NCBI GenBank assembly: GCA_032027145.1
Contig: JAVSMP010000001.1
Location: forward strand, 2,175,116 to 2,239,115
Reading direction: 5' to 3'
DNA length: 64,000 bases
Origin: Ignavibacterium sp.
GTDB taxonomy: Bacteria > Bacteroidota > Ignavibacteria > Ignavibacteriales > Ignavibacteriaceae
Shown here one piece after another: positions 26,117-36,456 of this stretch. The first letter of the stretch is position 1. Each line of letters opens with the position of its first letter. The translations under genes and the position numbers were made by a program. The notes below the pieces were generated by a model. It saw only the letters and a list, made by a program, of their open reading frames with translations. It was not told where the DNA came from and made no database searches.

Positions 26117-27316
26117 ATGAAAATAATTCTCAGACTTACGATGATCAGCTTGTTGATGTTAAACTTTGTCAAGGTTTCGTATGCACAAGGTGAAGCTGCT
26201 GTTCCGTTTTTATTACTTGCTCCTGATTCCCGTGCCGGCGGTATCGGAGAATCCGGCGGAGGTCTGGCAGATAACTCATCCGCTATTTTCTGGAATCCTG
26301 CAGGAATTGCATTTCTTACCGGAACAGAAGTTAGTATTACACATAGTAACTGGCTGCCTCAGTTTAAACTTGATCTTTTTTACGATTATTTAACTTACAG
26401 ACAATATTTTGAAGAGCTTGATGGAAGTGTTACTGCAAGCATTACATATATGAATTTTGGAGAATTTGTCAGAACTGGTGAAGTTGATCCTACACCGATT
26501 GGCACATTTAGATCTTTTGATGCAGCATTGACTCTTGGATATGCTACTAAACTCTCTCCTGATTGGGGAATTGGTATTAATGCAAGATTAATCCATAGCA
26601 GACTTTCTGATAAGCCAACCGCAGAAGAAAAGGGCAAGGGTGTTGCAACATCTGTTAGTTTTGATATAGCTGCAATGTGGCGCCCTGCAGAACTTTTTAT
26701 TCCTTTTACTGATGAGGATATTGGTGGCAAATTGAGTATTGGATTAAATCTAAGTAACCTTGGTCCGAAAATTTATTACATTGATAAAGCACAAGCTGAT
26801 CCGATACCAACTAATTTCAGGTTAGGATTTGCCTATCAGATTATTTCAGATGAATTTAACAGTTTGATCTATACCCTGGATTTTAGCAAACTGCTAGTGA
26901 GAAGAATTACAAAACAGGTACCTATTGAAGGAACTGATTCTACTACTACTGTTTCAACTTCTGATGAATGGTATAAAGCAATATTTACTTCCTGGGCTGA
27001 TAAACCAATCAGTGAAGAGCTGAGAGATATTGTTACATCAATGGGACTTGAATACTGGTATGGTGAACCCGGTGATTTTCTGTTTGCTCTTCGAACTGGA
27101 TTTTTCTATGAAGATCCATCATACGGCAACAGAAAGTTTTTAACCTTTGGTGCCGGGATCAGATACGATATTTATGGATTTGATTTTAGTTACATAACTA
27201 CTTCAGTCTTTAAGAATGGTGAAAATCATCCATTGTCGGATACTTTGAGATTTACTGTCTTAATTGGATGGGGTGCTGTTCCTGAATCAACAAGAGGTTT
27301 ACCAAGGGGAATCTAA
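26117..27316 (+). CDS. porV: PorV/PorQ-family type IX outer-membrane protein
   Basis: PorV is a FadL-like 14-strand barrel that receives cargo from the SprA translocon and delivers it to PorU. The 399-residue protein has a signal peptide (LTMISLLMLNFVKVSYAQ). The family N-terminus PFLLLAPDSRAGGIGESGGGLADNSSAIFWNPAG follows, then barrel strands. The porU-porV order is the one expected for the attachment complex, and the length is typical for PorV; PorQ is usually shorter. CGGAGG precedes the ATG. The next gene starts 6 bases after its stop, so it is in one operon with the M6-fold protein, which carries a type IX tail. Confidence 0.9.
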   Translation: MKIILRLTMISLLMLNFVKVSYAQGEAAVPFLLLAPDSRAGGIGESGGGLADNSSAIFWNPAGIAFLTGTEVSITHSNWLPQFKLDLFYDYLTYRQYFEELDGSVTASITYMNFGEFVRTGEVDPTPIGTFRSFDAALTLGYATKLSPDWGIGINARLIHSRLSDKPTAEEKGKGVATSVSFDIAAMWRPAELFIPFTDEDIGGKLSIGLNLSNLGPKIYYIDKAQADPIPTNFRLGFAYQIISDEFNSLIYTLDFSKLLVRRITKQVPIEGTDSTTTVSTSDEWYKAIFTSWADKPISEELRDIVTSMGLEYWYGEPGDFLFALRTGFFYEDPSYGNRKFLTFGAGIRYDIYGFDFSYITTSVFKNGENHPLSDTLRFTVLIGWGAVPESTRGLPRGI

Positions 27317-27322
27317 AATCTT

Positions 27323-30300
27323 ATGTTAAAAAAAGTTCTAACCCTGATAATTTCAGTTTTTACTTTGGGCAGTTTATCTGCCCAAAGTTTTATTGGAAGT
27401 CTTAATCCACATCCTGTTCAAAAAAAAGTTATTGATGCTGTTGATACTGTTAAGATATTGGCAGTAATGGTAAATTTTCAGGAAGATAAAGATGGAACAA
27501 CTTTTGGAAATGGAAAATTTGGCTCTATCTATTCTCAGAATTATGGCTCAAATATCCTTGATCCTTTACCACACGATAAAGATTATTTTGAATCGCATCT
27601 GACTTTTGTTAAGAACTATTTTCAAAAAGTTTCCAACGGAAAAGTTCTAATACAGTTTACTATACTGCCTGATACTTTTTCAGTCTCAAAAACTATGCGT
27701 AATTATGCACCTGCTCCTGGTTCGAATGACTTAACACCAATTGGAAATTTTGCACAGGAAGTCTGGAATAAAACTGATCAGTTAAATCCAACTTTCAATT
27801 TTTCAGATTTTGATTTGTTTCTAATATTTCATGCTGGAGTTGGACGAGATATTTCATTACCCGGCAGTCTTGGCAACGAAAGAGATTTGCCTTCAGTTTA
27901 TTTGAGTGAAACTACTTTAAAAAATATTTATGGAAACAGTTTTACCGGTTTTCCTGTTCTGAATGGATCGTTCGCTATTACAAATAGTATGATCATTCCT
28001 GAAACTGAAAGCAGGGAACTTGAAACACTAACCGGAAAATTTTTATTTGAAATAAGTATTAACGGACTTCTTGTTGCAAGTGTTGCAAGTCATCTTGGAT
28101 TACCAGACCTTTTTGATACTGAAACAGGCTATAGCGCAATTGGCAGATTTGGATTGATGGATGGACAGTCAATTTTTGCTTACAATGGGTGTTTTCCGCC
28201 TGAGCCATCAGCCTGGGAAAAAATATATTTGGGCTGGGCAGAAGCAGAAGTAATAAATCCCGGAGATCATTTTATAACTTTAGCAGCTAAACTAGCTTCT
28301 TCAGTTTCGGATACTGTTATTCTTAAAGTGCCGCTTAATTCGTCTGAGTATTTTTTAATTGAAAACAGACAAAGAGATGTTAATAATGACGGGGCAAATC
28401 TTGTTTATAAATCAAATGGTAATATTATAAACAGAAAATTTACTAAGGATACAACAGGATTTTACAGCTATGATACTGATTCTTTAGCAGGAGTTGTGCT
28501 TGATGTAGATGAATTTGATTGGGCTTTACCGGGTAACGGAATTGTTATCTGGCACATTGATGATAATGTTATAAATGAAAAGTTAACTGAAAATAAAATC
28601 AATACAAATAAAAACAGACGCGGTGTTGACGTTGAAGAAGCAGATGGCATTCAGGATATTGGAGAAAAATTTGTAACGATTTTTGGTGATCAGGTCATTG
28701 GTGAAGGAACTTATGAAGATTTTTGGTATGCAGGTAATAAAGCGTTACTGTATAAAAATGTTTTTTCAAAGACTACCCGACCTGACAGCAGAACTAATAC
28801 TGGTGCAAACAGTTTAATTACTATTAAAAATTTTTCTGCTGTTTCAAATAAAATGTCCTTCAAGGTTGAGTATGGTGACTCAATAATTAAACCATTGTTT
28901 TCATTTGGTATAACAGGTTTACAAGATATTACAAGCTTAACGGGTTTTGGGATTGATAATAAATTCTTTGCAGTCAATTCGAATACTTCTTTGCAAGTTT
29001 TTAACAATGATTCTCTTTTATTTACTGCCTTTAACTTTTCCGACTTTAAACCTGCATCATTCAATATCGGGAATACAAGTTATTTGGTTGGCATTAAACA
29101 AATTGATACTGTGCAGCAGTATCCATCAAGAATTAATATCATCGGCTTTGATGGAAACCAATTCAATTCATACTCAGTTGATGCTGGTTATTTTTTAACA
29201 ACTACACCGGTTGTAAGAAAAACAATTACTGAATCTTATCAGGTTTTAGCCGGTACCAACAACGGAAAAATTTTAATATTTAATTTTAATGACCTGTTAA
29301 GCGGAAGTGCTGCTGCAACTGAACAACCAATTGAAGACGGCACAGAAATAACACAAATAGCATCTGTTGATTTTAAAATATTTGCTATCGGAAGTAAAAA
29401 TGGAGCTGATTCAAATTATGATTTTATTTATTCCGATGGGAAGTTAATTAAGTTTGATGATGAAAAACTTTTTAAGCTTGCTGTTGCAAAAGATAATAAA
29501 GGAAATGATTTGGCGATTGTAACTTCAGAAAAGAGCGGTAATTATTTTGCTAATGTTCTATTGTCTGAACAGATTATCAATAAATTTGAATTACCTTCAT
29601 TACAATCAGCAGTTAACTATTCTCTCGCTGATATTAAAAATGACAGGAATATCTATCTTGTTACTGCATCAGATACAAAACTATATGCTTATTCATTAAA
29701 TGGCTCAATGGCGGATAACTTTCCATTTATCTCAAAATCATCTGAGACTTTTGAAGGGATAGCTCTTGCAGCAGATATTGAAGGAGATAGCAAATCTGAA
29801 ATTATCTTTTATACAGATACAGGCAAACTTTATTCAATTGATGGAGGAACGGGAAAAATTGTAAACAGTTTCCCGATTTCATTCGGATATGAATTAAGTA
29901 CTTCTCCAATTTTATTTTTAGCTGACAATAAAATAAATATTGCCGGAGTTGATACTACTCAATCTTTTAAAGGATGGTCAATTTCAGGCACAGAAGGAAG
30001 ATTAGATTGGACTGACCAATTTGCCAATCAAATGAATCAATCATTTATAACCAATGCACTTGCAAATAATTCTGTAAATGAATTTTTTCCAGAGCGTAAA
30101 GCATATAATTATCCTAATCCTGTTTACGGAAATCAGACTGCAATAAGATATTATGTTAGTGAAGATTCCAAAATAAATATTAAAATATTTGACCTGGCAG
30201 GAGATTATGTTGCTGAGATAAATGATAATGCTCAGGGAGGGATGGATAATGAAACTTTGTGGAGTGTAAATGATATTCAAAGCGGTGTTTATCTTGCCAG

Positions 30301-30367
30301 AATTGAAGCTGCAGGTTCAAGCGGTAAAACAGAATCAGTTGTAATTAAAATAGCTGTGGTAAAGTAA
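27323..30367 (+). CDS. M6-fold pseudopeptidase with type IX sorting domain
   Basis: The 1014-residue protein has a signal peptide, then an M6 (immune-inhibitor-A-like) domain. Its family landmarks are GLPDLFD, IGRFGLMDGQ, and SAWEKIYLGWAEA at about 260-310. Where active M6 enzymes read HExxHxxGLPDLYD, this one reads A252-S253-V-A-S256-H-L-GLPD, so both zinc histidines and the catalytic Glu are missing. A propeller-like middle region follows, then a C-terminal type A sorting domain (AYNYPNPVYGNQTAIRYY to IKIAVVK). It is thus probably a secreted, cell-surface protein that binds rather than cuts. It lies 6 bases after porV. Confidence 0.85.
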   Translation: MLKKVLTLIISVFTLGSLSAQSFIGSLNPHPVQKKVIDAVDTVKILAVMVNFQEDKDGTTFGNGKFGSIYSQNYGSNILDPLPHDKDYFESHLTFVKNYFQKVSNGKVLIQFTILPDTFSVSKTMRNYAPAPGSNDLTPIGNFAQEVWNKTDQLNPTFNFSDFDLFLIFHAGVGRDISLPGSLGNERDLPSVYLSETTLKNIYGNSFTGFPVLNGSFAITNSMIIPETESRELETLTGKFLFEISINGLLVASVASHLGLPDLFDTETGYSAIGRFGLMDGQSIFAYNGCFPPEPSAWEKIYLGWAEAEVINPGDHFITLAAKLASSVSDTVILKVPLNSSEYFLIENRQRDVNNDGANLVYKSNGNIINRKFTKDTTGFYSYDTDSLAGVVLDVDEFDWALPGNGIVIWHIDDNVINEKLTENKINTNKNRRGVDVEEADGIQDIGEKFVTIFGDQVIGEGTYEDFWYAGNKALLYKNVFSKTTRPDSRTNTGANSLITIKNFSAVSNKMSFKVEYGDSIIKPLFSFGITGLQDITSLTGFGIDNKFFAVNSNTSLQVFNNDSLLFTAFNFSDFKPASFNIGNTSYLVGIKQIDTVQQYPSRINIIGFDGNQFNSYSVDAGYFLTTTPVVRKTITESYQVLAGTNNGKILIFNFNDLLSGSAAATEQPIEDGTEITQIASVDFKIFAIGSKNGADSNYDFIYSDGKLIKFDDEKLFKLAVAKDNKGNDLAIVTSEKSGNYFANVLLSEQIINKFELPSLQSAVNYSLADIKNDRNIYLVTASDTKLYAYSLNGSMADNFPFISKSSETFEGIALAADIEGDSKSEIIFYTDTGKLYSIDGGTGKIVNSFPISFGYELSTSPILFLADNKINIAGVDTTQSFKGWSISGTEGRLDWTDQFANQMNQSFITNALANNSVNEFFPERKAYNYPNPVYGNQTAIRYYVSEDSKINIKIFDLAGDYVAEINDNAQGGMDNETLWSVNDIQSGVYLARIEAAGSSGKTESVVIKIAVVK

Positions 30368-30395
30368 TTTCTTTTTCCAACTAAATAATATCTTT

Positions 30396-33300
30396 ATGAA
30401 ACTCTTATTCTCATCTTTAATTATTGTTTTAAACATAAATATTTTTGCACAGTTCACTGAGTTTCATCCCGAGCTTGATTGGTACACAATTAAAGGTAAA
30501 TATGTCGAAGTTCACTTCCATGATGGCGCTGAAAGAACTGCACAGGTAGTACTTAAAATTGCTGATGAAGTATGGGAGCCTATTTGTTCATTATACGGAT
30601 ATCAGCCGGATAAAGTGCATTATATTATTAAAGATATTGATGATTATTCTAACGGTGCTACCTATTTTTTTGATAACAAAATTGAGATATGGACAAGTGC
30701 ACTTGATTTTGACCTACGCGGTACACACAACTGGTTAAGAAATGTTATATCACACGAATTTACTCACATGGTTCAGATACAATCAGCAATGAAAACTACC
30801 AGAAGTATTCCTGCTGTTTTTTTGCAGGTGTTATCGTACGAAGACAAAAGACGTCCGGATATTCTTTATGGTTTCCCTAATTTTGTCTTATCATATCCGT
30901 TGGCTACTGTAAATGTACCCGCCTGGTTTGCTGAAGGTACAGCACAGTATATGCGGACTGAATTTAATTATGATAATTGGGATTCACATCGTGATATGAT
31001 TTTAAGGTCTTATGCACTTGAAGGTAAAATGCTAACCTGGAATGAAATGGGCGTATTTGGTAAGACAAGTCTTGGTAATGAATCAGTTTACAATTCCGGT
31101 TTTGCATTAACCAGATATATAGCTCAAAAGTACGGAGAAGATAAGTTAGGTGATATTACAAAGTTACTTGGCAGCTTTGGTAATTTTACAATTGATGCTG
31201 CAATGAAAAAAATAATAGGTGTAGATGGTGATGAGCTATATGATGAATGGAGTAAATTCCTGAAAGAAGATTATCGCAGACGAAGTGAAAAGGTTTTATC
31301 TGATTTAATAACCGGTGAAGAAATTGGCAAAGAAGGATTTGGAAATTTTTATCCTGTTTTTTCAAATAACGGAAAGAAAATTTATTACATCTCAAACAAA
31401 TCATCAGATTATTTTGCTCCGGCGGGAATTTATGAATATGATATACAGACTAAAGAAGAAAAAAATATTACAGTAAATGTAAGATCAACATTTTCTTTCA
31501 TACCAAATCAAAATAAAATTCTTTATGCAAAGATAACCGATGACAATAAAAACTGGTACAATGTTCATGATCTTTTTATCTATGATCTTGACACTAAAAA
31601 AGAAAAAAGACTTACTTACAACTTAAGAGCTAATAATCCTGCAGTGTCAAATGATGGAAAATCAATTGTGTTTATTTATCAGAAAGACGGTACAACAAAT
31701 CTTGGCTCTGTTAATATTGATGGCTCAAACTTTAAGCGGTTAACTTTTTATGAGAATGGAGAGCAGGTCTATAATCCAAAGTTCTCACCGGATGATTCGT
31801 TTATTATTTTTGATTATTCTTATGGTAATACAAGAGATATTGCTAAAGTAGCTGAGTCAGGCGGAAATGTTGAGTTCTTAATCGCTACAGATAAAGATGA
31901 AAGAAATCCTGTCTTTGATAAAGACGGAAACATGATTTATGCTTCAGATAAAACTGGAATATTTAATCTTTACAGATACAGCTTTTCAGACGGTTTATCA
32001 GAGCAGTTAACAAATGTAATTGGCGGCGCATTTATGCCTGCGATCAATAATTCCAATGATATTGTTTATGCAGGTTATACTTCATCCGGTTATAAGATTT
32101 TTAGAATAACTTCGGATGAGCAAAAGAAAGTAAATGAAAATAACAATTACTTTCAGACATCAAATCCTCCTTTAAATACTAATAAATCATTCGGGGATAT
32201 TAACAACTTTAACATAACTTCGTTGATTAATTATGAGGATAAAAATATTGACTGGAAAGAAAAAGAAACATACCGCGGTGCCTTTTCCAGAATGACTTTT
32301 TTCCCATTCCTGCGTTTTGATAATTACAATACCGGAAATACATTCATGGAAAAAATTAAACCCGGTGTATTTGTAACTACCGATGATATGCTAAACCGGT
32401 ATTCGCTCTTTGCAGGCGGTTCTATTAATTCAAGAATGGAAAGAGATCTTTTTCTTGTTTTTGATTTTAAAAATAAATTGCCATTAGTAAGTTTGTTGGG
32501 TTTACGACCAGAGCTTTCTCTTGAATTATACAGCATCAGCAGAAAAACTAATGTGGATGTTATGTTTGGTGCTGATACAATCGGCAATGTTGTTAACTAT
32601 GATTTTATTATTCCTACTGATGTTACTTATAATTTGTTTGAAATTGATTTTATAATTAACCACCGATTATTTTCCAGAAATCAAAATCTGCAGCTTAAGT
32701 ATGTTTATAGTAGTTATACAGCAACTTTGGGCAGCTTCTTTTTACCTGATGCTGATAATACTTTATATCCCACAACAAAGGATAATTATTTTAACGGACA
32801 CAATCTGGAAACAAAATTCACCTGGCGGGAAATTCTTCCAACTAAGGATGATGAAATAAATCCGGTTGGAATGGATATCAATTTTACATATAACTATGAG
32901 TTTAATGACTTTAATGATAAAGGTGAATATACTGTTGAAGATGGGATATTGAAACCTTTATATTCAAATTTTAACTTTCATAGGGTTGAATTAAAAACCG
33001 GATTTTTTCTGCCGGTTTATGATTCGCATACATTAAATACAACATTAAGATTGGGTTCAATATTAGGACCGGAAAAGCCAGACTTTTTTGATTTCTATCT
33101 TGGTGGATTGGTAGGAATGAAAGCTTATCCTTTTTATGCAATCAGTGGTAATGAAATAGCATGGTTAAACATTACCTATCGCTTTCCGCTGTTCAGAAAT
33201 ATTGATACAAAAATCGGACATCTTTATCTCGATAAGATATTCTTTTCAATTGGAGCTGATATTGGAAATGCCTGGAACGGTGATATTCCTGGACTTGATC

Positions 33301-33518
33301 AATTTAAGAAAGGTATCGGAGCAGAATTAAGAATTCAGCTTAACTCTTATTATCTTTTTCCAACAAGCATTTTCTTTAATGCATCCTATGGTTTTGATGA
33401 GTTTACAAGAGTAGTTAATAATGAATCAATTAAGTATGGCAAAGAATGGAATTTTTATGGCGGAGTTTTATTCGGGTTTGAAATATTAAATTTTAATCAA
33501 TCACAGCATAGAAGATAA
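30396..33518 (+). CDS. Zinc metallopeptidase / TolB-like propeller / beta-barrel fusion
   Basis: After a signal peptide (FSSLIIVLNINIFAQ) comes a gluzincin-type peptidase domain with H120-E-F-T-H124 and, 56 residues further, E180 in WFAEGTAQY as the third zinc ligand. Residues about 310-580 hold PD40/TolB-like propeller units (NPAVSNDGKSIVF, NPKFSPDDSFIIF, NPVFDKDGNMIYA). The last 400 residues look like an Omp85/D15-type barrel end (FYLGGLVGMKAYPFYAI, ITYRFPL, FFSIGADIGNAWNG). Total length is 1040. The catalytic residues are intact, unlike the M6 neighbour. A surface or periplasm-facing protease anchored in the outer membrane is inferred. Confidence 0.82.
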   Translation: MKLLFSSLIIVLNINIFAQFTEFHPELDWYTIKGKYVEVHFHDGAERTAQVVLKIADEVWEPICSLYGYQPDKVHYIIKDIDDYSNGATYFFDNKIEIWTSALDFDLRGTHNWLRNVISHEFTHMVQIQSAMKTTRSIPAVFLQVLSYEDKRRPDILYGFPNFVLSYPLATVNVPAWFAEGTAQYMRTEFNYDNWDSHRDMILRSYALEGKMLTWNEMGVFGKTSLGNESVYNSGFALTRYIAQKYGEDKLGDITKLLGSFGNFTIDAAMKKIIGVDGDELYDEWSKFLKEDYRRRSEKVLSDLITGEEIGKEGFGNFYPVFSNNGKKIYYISNKSSDYFAPAGIYEYDIQTKEEKNITVNVRSTFSFIPNQNKILYAKITDDNKNWYNVHDLFIYDLDTKKEKRLTYNLRANNPAVSNDGKSIVFIYQKDGTTNLGSVNIDGSNFKRLTFYENGEQVYNPKFSPDDSFIIFDYSYGNTRDIAKVAESGGNVEFLIATDKDERNPVFDKDGNMIYASDKTGIFNLYRYSFSDGLSEQLTNVIGGAFMPAINNSNDIVYAGYTSSGYKIFRITSDEQKKVNENNNYFQTSNPPLNTNKSFGDINNFNITSLINYEDKNIDWKEKETYRGAFSRMTFFPFLRFDNYNTGNTFMEKIKPGVFVTTDDMLNRYSLFAGGSINSRMERDLFLVFDFKNKLPLVSLLGLRPELSLELYSISRKTNVDVMFGADTIGNVVNYDFIIPTDVTYNLFEIDFIINHRLFSRNQNLQLKYVYSSYTATLGSFFLPDADNTLYPTTKDNYFNGHNLETKFTWREILPTKDDEINPVGMDINFTYNYEFNDFNDKGEYTVEDGILKPLYSNFNFHRVELKTGFFLPVYDSHTLNTTLRLGSILGPEKPDFFDFYLGGLVGMKAYPFYAISGNEIAWLNITYRFPLFRNIDTKIGHLYLDKIFFSIGADIGNAWNGDIPGLDQFKKGIGAELRIQLNSYYLFPTSIFFNASYGFDEFTRVVNNESIKYGKEWNFYGGVLFGFEILNFNQSQHRR

Positions 33519-33531
33519 TAACGGTGGAAGT

Positions 33532-34404
33532 ATGAAAATGTTTTTGTTTATGTTTTTAATTCTTTTAATAAATTCTGATTTATTTGGACAGGAAAATATT
33601 TCTTTTATTCAAACCGGGAACCTTAGTTCAGATGCAAAGCAAATACTGCAATCATACAAAGACTCCAACTTACCTAAAATGGTTTTACAAAGTGAAAATA
33701 AAAAATCACCATTTCTTGCCGGTGTTCTTTCTTTGGTCGTTCCTGGAGCTGGTGAAATTTACTCTGAGGAATATTTAAAGGCAGGAATATTTCTTGCTAT
33801 TGAAGCGGCTGTTATTACTACTGCTGTTGTATATGATAAAAAAGGAGATGATAAAACAACGGAATTCCAGAATTATGCTGATGCATATAATAATCCTGAA
33901 CATAATTGGAGCGTTGTTAGATATGCACAATGGTTGGTTGAGTATGAGCATAATAACGATCCGGATTTATTGAGCAAGATTATAACAAGCAGTGATGAAT
34001 CTTTACCCCCATGGCAGAGAGTTAACTGGGCTGAATTAAATGCTGCAGAAAAAGGCTCGCATAAATTACCCAAACACGGCGAACAGCAGTACTATGAATT
34101 GATAGGGAAGTATCATCAATACTCATCGGGGTGGAATGATTATACCGGAGGTGTGAATAATGATCAGATATCACCTAACTTTTTATTTTATTCTTCTATG
34201 CGCGGCGATGCAAACGATTTATATTCGATTGCTTCAACTGCAGTAATAGGAATTTATGTAAATCACTTTTTGAGTGCGCTGGATGCTGTTTGGTCTGCGG
34301 TAAGCTTTAATAAAAATTTAGTTGTTCAGCTCAGAATGGAAAATATTCAGCTAACTGATAGAGCAGTATTTTATCCAAAAGTTAATTTGAGTTTCAACTT
34401 TTAA
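33532..34404 (+). CDS. DUF5683-like exported protein
   Basis: The 290-residue protein has a signal peptide (FLFMFLILLINSDLFGQ). The segment KSPFLAGVLSLVVPGAGEIYSEEYLKAGIFLAIEAA matches the DUF5683 pattern (SPxxAxxxSxxxPGxGQxYxxxxxxGxxF), two hairpin-like hydrophobic stretches of unknown role common in Bacteroidota. A polar middle rich in Tyr, Trp and Asn follows, then a short C-terminal part ending FYPKVNLSFNF, which looks like a terminal outer-membrane strand. It is the last gene of the PorU operon, 13 bases after the peptidase fusion. Confidence 0.7.
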   Translation: MKMFLFMFLILLINSDLFGQENISFIQTGNLSSDAKQILQSYKDSNLPKMVLQSENKKSPFLAGVLSLVVPGAGEIYSEEYLKAGIFLAIEAAVITTAVVYDKKGDDKTTEFQNYADAYNNPEHNWSVVRYAQWLVEYEHNNDPDLLSKIITSSDESLPPWQRVNWAELNAAEKGSHKLPKHGEQQYYELIGKYHQYSSGWNDYTGGVNNDQISPNFLFYSSMRGDANDLYSIASTAVIGIYVNHFLSALDAVWSAVSFNKNLVVQLRMENIQLTDRAVFYPKVNLSFNF

Positions 34405-34506
34405 TAGTATTTTAAATTTTGGTATAGATTAATTGTAAGTATTAGTGCTTTAATTCAGTTTCTTTACTCCTTTCATTACAAAGTCTTATTTGCTTATTTT
34501 TCCAAT

Positions 34507-35817
34507 ATGAAATTACCAATTGTTGCAATCGTAGGACGCCCTAATGTTGGCAAATCAACACTTTTTAATCGCCTTATTGGTAAACGCGAGGCAATTGTAG
34601 ATGATCAGAGTGGTGTAACGCGTGATAGAAATTATGGCGATTGTGAATGGAATGGAAAAATCTTCCACATTATTGATACAGGCGGATATGTACCTGAATC
34701 ATCCGATCTTTTTGAAACTGCAATTCGTGAACAGATTGAAGTAGCTATTCAAGAATCTGATTCAATTATCTTTTTAGTTGATGTTAAAGATGGAGTTAAT
34801 CCGGTTGATAAAATTATAATAGATATTCTTCGTCAGTCAGGCAAGGTTTTCTTTCTTGTAGTCAATAAAGTTGATGCTGAAATGCATGCGATAGCAGCAG
34901 CGGAATTTTACTCCTTAGGTATTGAAAAAATATATGATATTTCTGCATTGAGCGGAAGAAAAACCGGTGATCTTTTAGATGATATTACAAAAGATTTTCC
35001 GACTTATGATTTAATAGAAGAAGATAAAAGGTTAAAGATTGCGGTTGTAGGAAGACCAAATGTAGGAAAGTCATCTCTTACTAATGCACTGCTTGGAATT
35101 GAAAGAAGTATTGTTACAGATATTCCGGGAACAACACGTGACAGCCTTGATTCGGTTTTAAAATATTACGGAGAAGAAATTGTCTTAATTGATACTGCAG
35201 GGTTAAGAAAGAAAAAGAAAGTTGAAGAGAATATTGAATTCTTTTCCAACATCAGAACTTTTAAGGCAATAAGTGAATGTGACGTAACAGTACTGATGCT
35301 TGATGCACAAACCGGATTTGAAAAACAAGATCAGAAAATAATTGATGAGGTTGTGCGCTGGAGAAAAGGGCTGATAATTGCAGTTAATAAATGGGACCTT
35401 ATTGAAAAAGAAACAAATACTGCCAGAAAATTTGAAGTAGCTATTAAAGATAAACTCGGCACGGTTGATTTTGCTCCTTTAATTTTTGTTTCTGCACTTA
35501 CCAAACAAAGAATTTTTAAGATTATTGAACTTTGCAAAAAAGTGCAGAGTGAAAGAAGCAAAAAAATTCCGACATCCGAATTAAATGATGCTGTTTTACC
35601 TGAGATTGAAAAAAATCCGCCGCCGGCATCTCCAAGCGGTAAAGAAATAAAAATAAAATTTGTTAATCAGGTTGGTGAATACTATCCGATATTTTTATTT
35701 TTTACCAATTATCCAAAACATATTCCAGATCATTACAGAAGATTTCTTGAAAGAACATTAAGAAGAATTTATGGGTTTGAAGGAGTACCCATAACGGTTA
35801 GTTTTAGACAAAAATAA
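34507..35817 (+). CDS. der: Ribosome-assembly GTPase Der (EngA)
   Basis: Der acts in late 50S subunit assembly. The 436-residue protein has two GTPase domains in tandem. The first has GRPNVGKST at residue 10, DTGG and NKVD; the second has GRPNVGKSS near 182, DTAG and NKWD. A C-terminal KH-like domain of about 85 residues follows. The length is standard. Upstream, 102 bases separate it from the DUF5683-like gene, and no Shine-Dalgarno is evident before the ATG. upp follows by 9 bases. Confidence 0.98.
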   Translation: MKLPIVAIVGRPNVGKSTLFNRLIGKREAIVDDQSGVTRDRNYGDCEWNGKIFHIIDTGGYVPESSDLFETAIREQIEVAIQESDSIIFLVDVKDGVNPVDKIIIDILRQSGKVFFLVVNKVDAEMHAIAAAEFYSLGIEKIYDISALSGRKTGDLLDDITKDFPTYDLIEEDKRLKIAVVGRPNVGKSSLTNALLGIERSIVTDIPGTTRDSLDSVLKYYGEEIVLIDTAGLRKKKKVEENIEFFSNIRTFKAISECDVTVLMLDAQTGFEKQDQKIIDEVVRWRKGLIIAVNKWDLIEKETNTARKFEVAIKDKLGTVDFAPLIFVSALTKQRIFKIIELCKKVQSERSKKIPTSELNDAVLPEIEKNPPPASPSGKEIKIKFVNQVGEYYPIFLFFTNYPKHIPDHYRRFLERTLRRIYGFEGVPITVSFRQK

Positions 35818-35826
35818 TTTACTAAT

Positions 35827-36456
35827 ATGAAAGAAAATTTATTCATTGTCGAACATCCTATTATCAAAAGAGATGTTACAATACTTAGAGATAAAAATAC
35901 CGAGTCAGAAACATTTCGTGCTGTATTGCAACGGGTTTCAAACTTACTTGCCGCTGAGGTTTCAAAAAAATTTTCTTTAACCGATATTATAATTGAAACT
36001 CCGCTTGAAACCGCAAAGGGAAGCAAGCTTACCAATGAAGTGATACTTGTGCCTGTTTTACGCGCCGGACTTGGAATGGTTAATGGTTTTTTACAAATAA
36101 TTCCTGAAGCAAAGGTAGGGCATATTGGTTTACAGCGGGATGAAGAAACTTTGCAGCCTATTGATTATTATTATAAAATCCCTAAAAATCTTGCAACAGC
36201 AGAAGTAGTAATGCTTGATCCGATGCTTGCTACAGGCGGCAGTGCATCAGAAGCTATCTCTTATCTTAAAAAACACGGAGCTAAAAATCCCGTATTTGTC
36301 TGCATTGTTGCTGCTCCGGAAGGCGTAAAAAAACTTCAATCAAAACATCCTGATATAAAAATATTTGCTGCTGCTCTTGATAGAGAACTTAATTCCAAAG
36401 GTTACATTTTACCGGGTCTCGGCGATGCAGGTGACAGAACATTTGGCACGCTATAG
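35827..36456 (+). CDS. upp: Uracil phosphoribosyltransferase
   Basis: Upp salvages uracil with PRPP to make UMP. The 209-residue protein has the PRPP loop DPMLATGGSASEAI near 130 and the C-terminal uracil-binding stretch LPGLGDAGDRTFGTL. The length is normal and the protein is cytoplasmic. It sits 9 bases after der and its last 32 bases overlap the start of an exported TPR gene in another frame, so the downstream gene is probably translated by coupling. Confidence 0.97.
   Translation: MKENLFIVEHPIIKRDVTILRDKNTESETFRAVLQRVSNLLAAEVSKKFSLTDIIIETPLETAKGSKLTNEVILVPVLRAGLGMVNGFLQIIPEAKVGHIGLQRDEETLQPIDYYYKIPKNLATAEVVMLDPMLATGGSASEAISYLKKHGAKNPVFVCIVAAPEGVKKLQSKHPDIKIFAAALDRELNSKGYILPGLGDAGDRTFGTL

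Noticed and set aside
36365-36424. Longer start for the TPR gene after upp
   Set aside because: It would put about 20 extra residues before the signal peptide and overlap upp by 92 bases.
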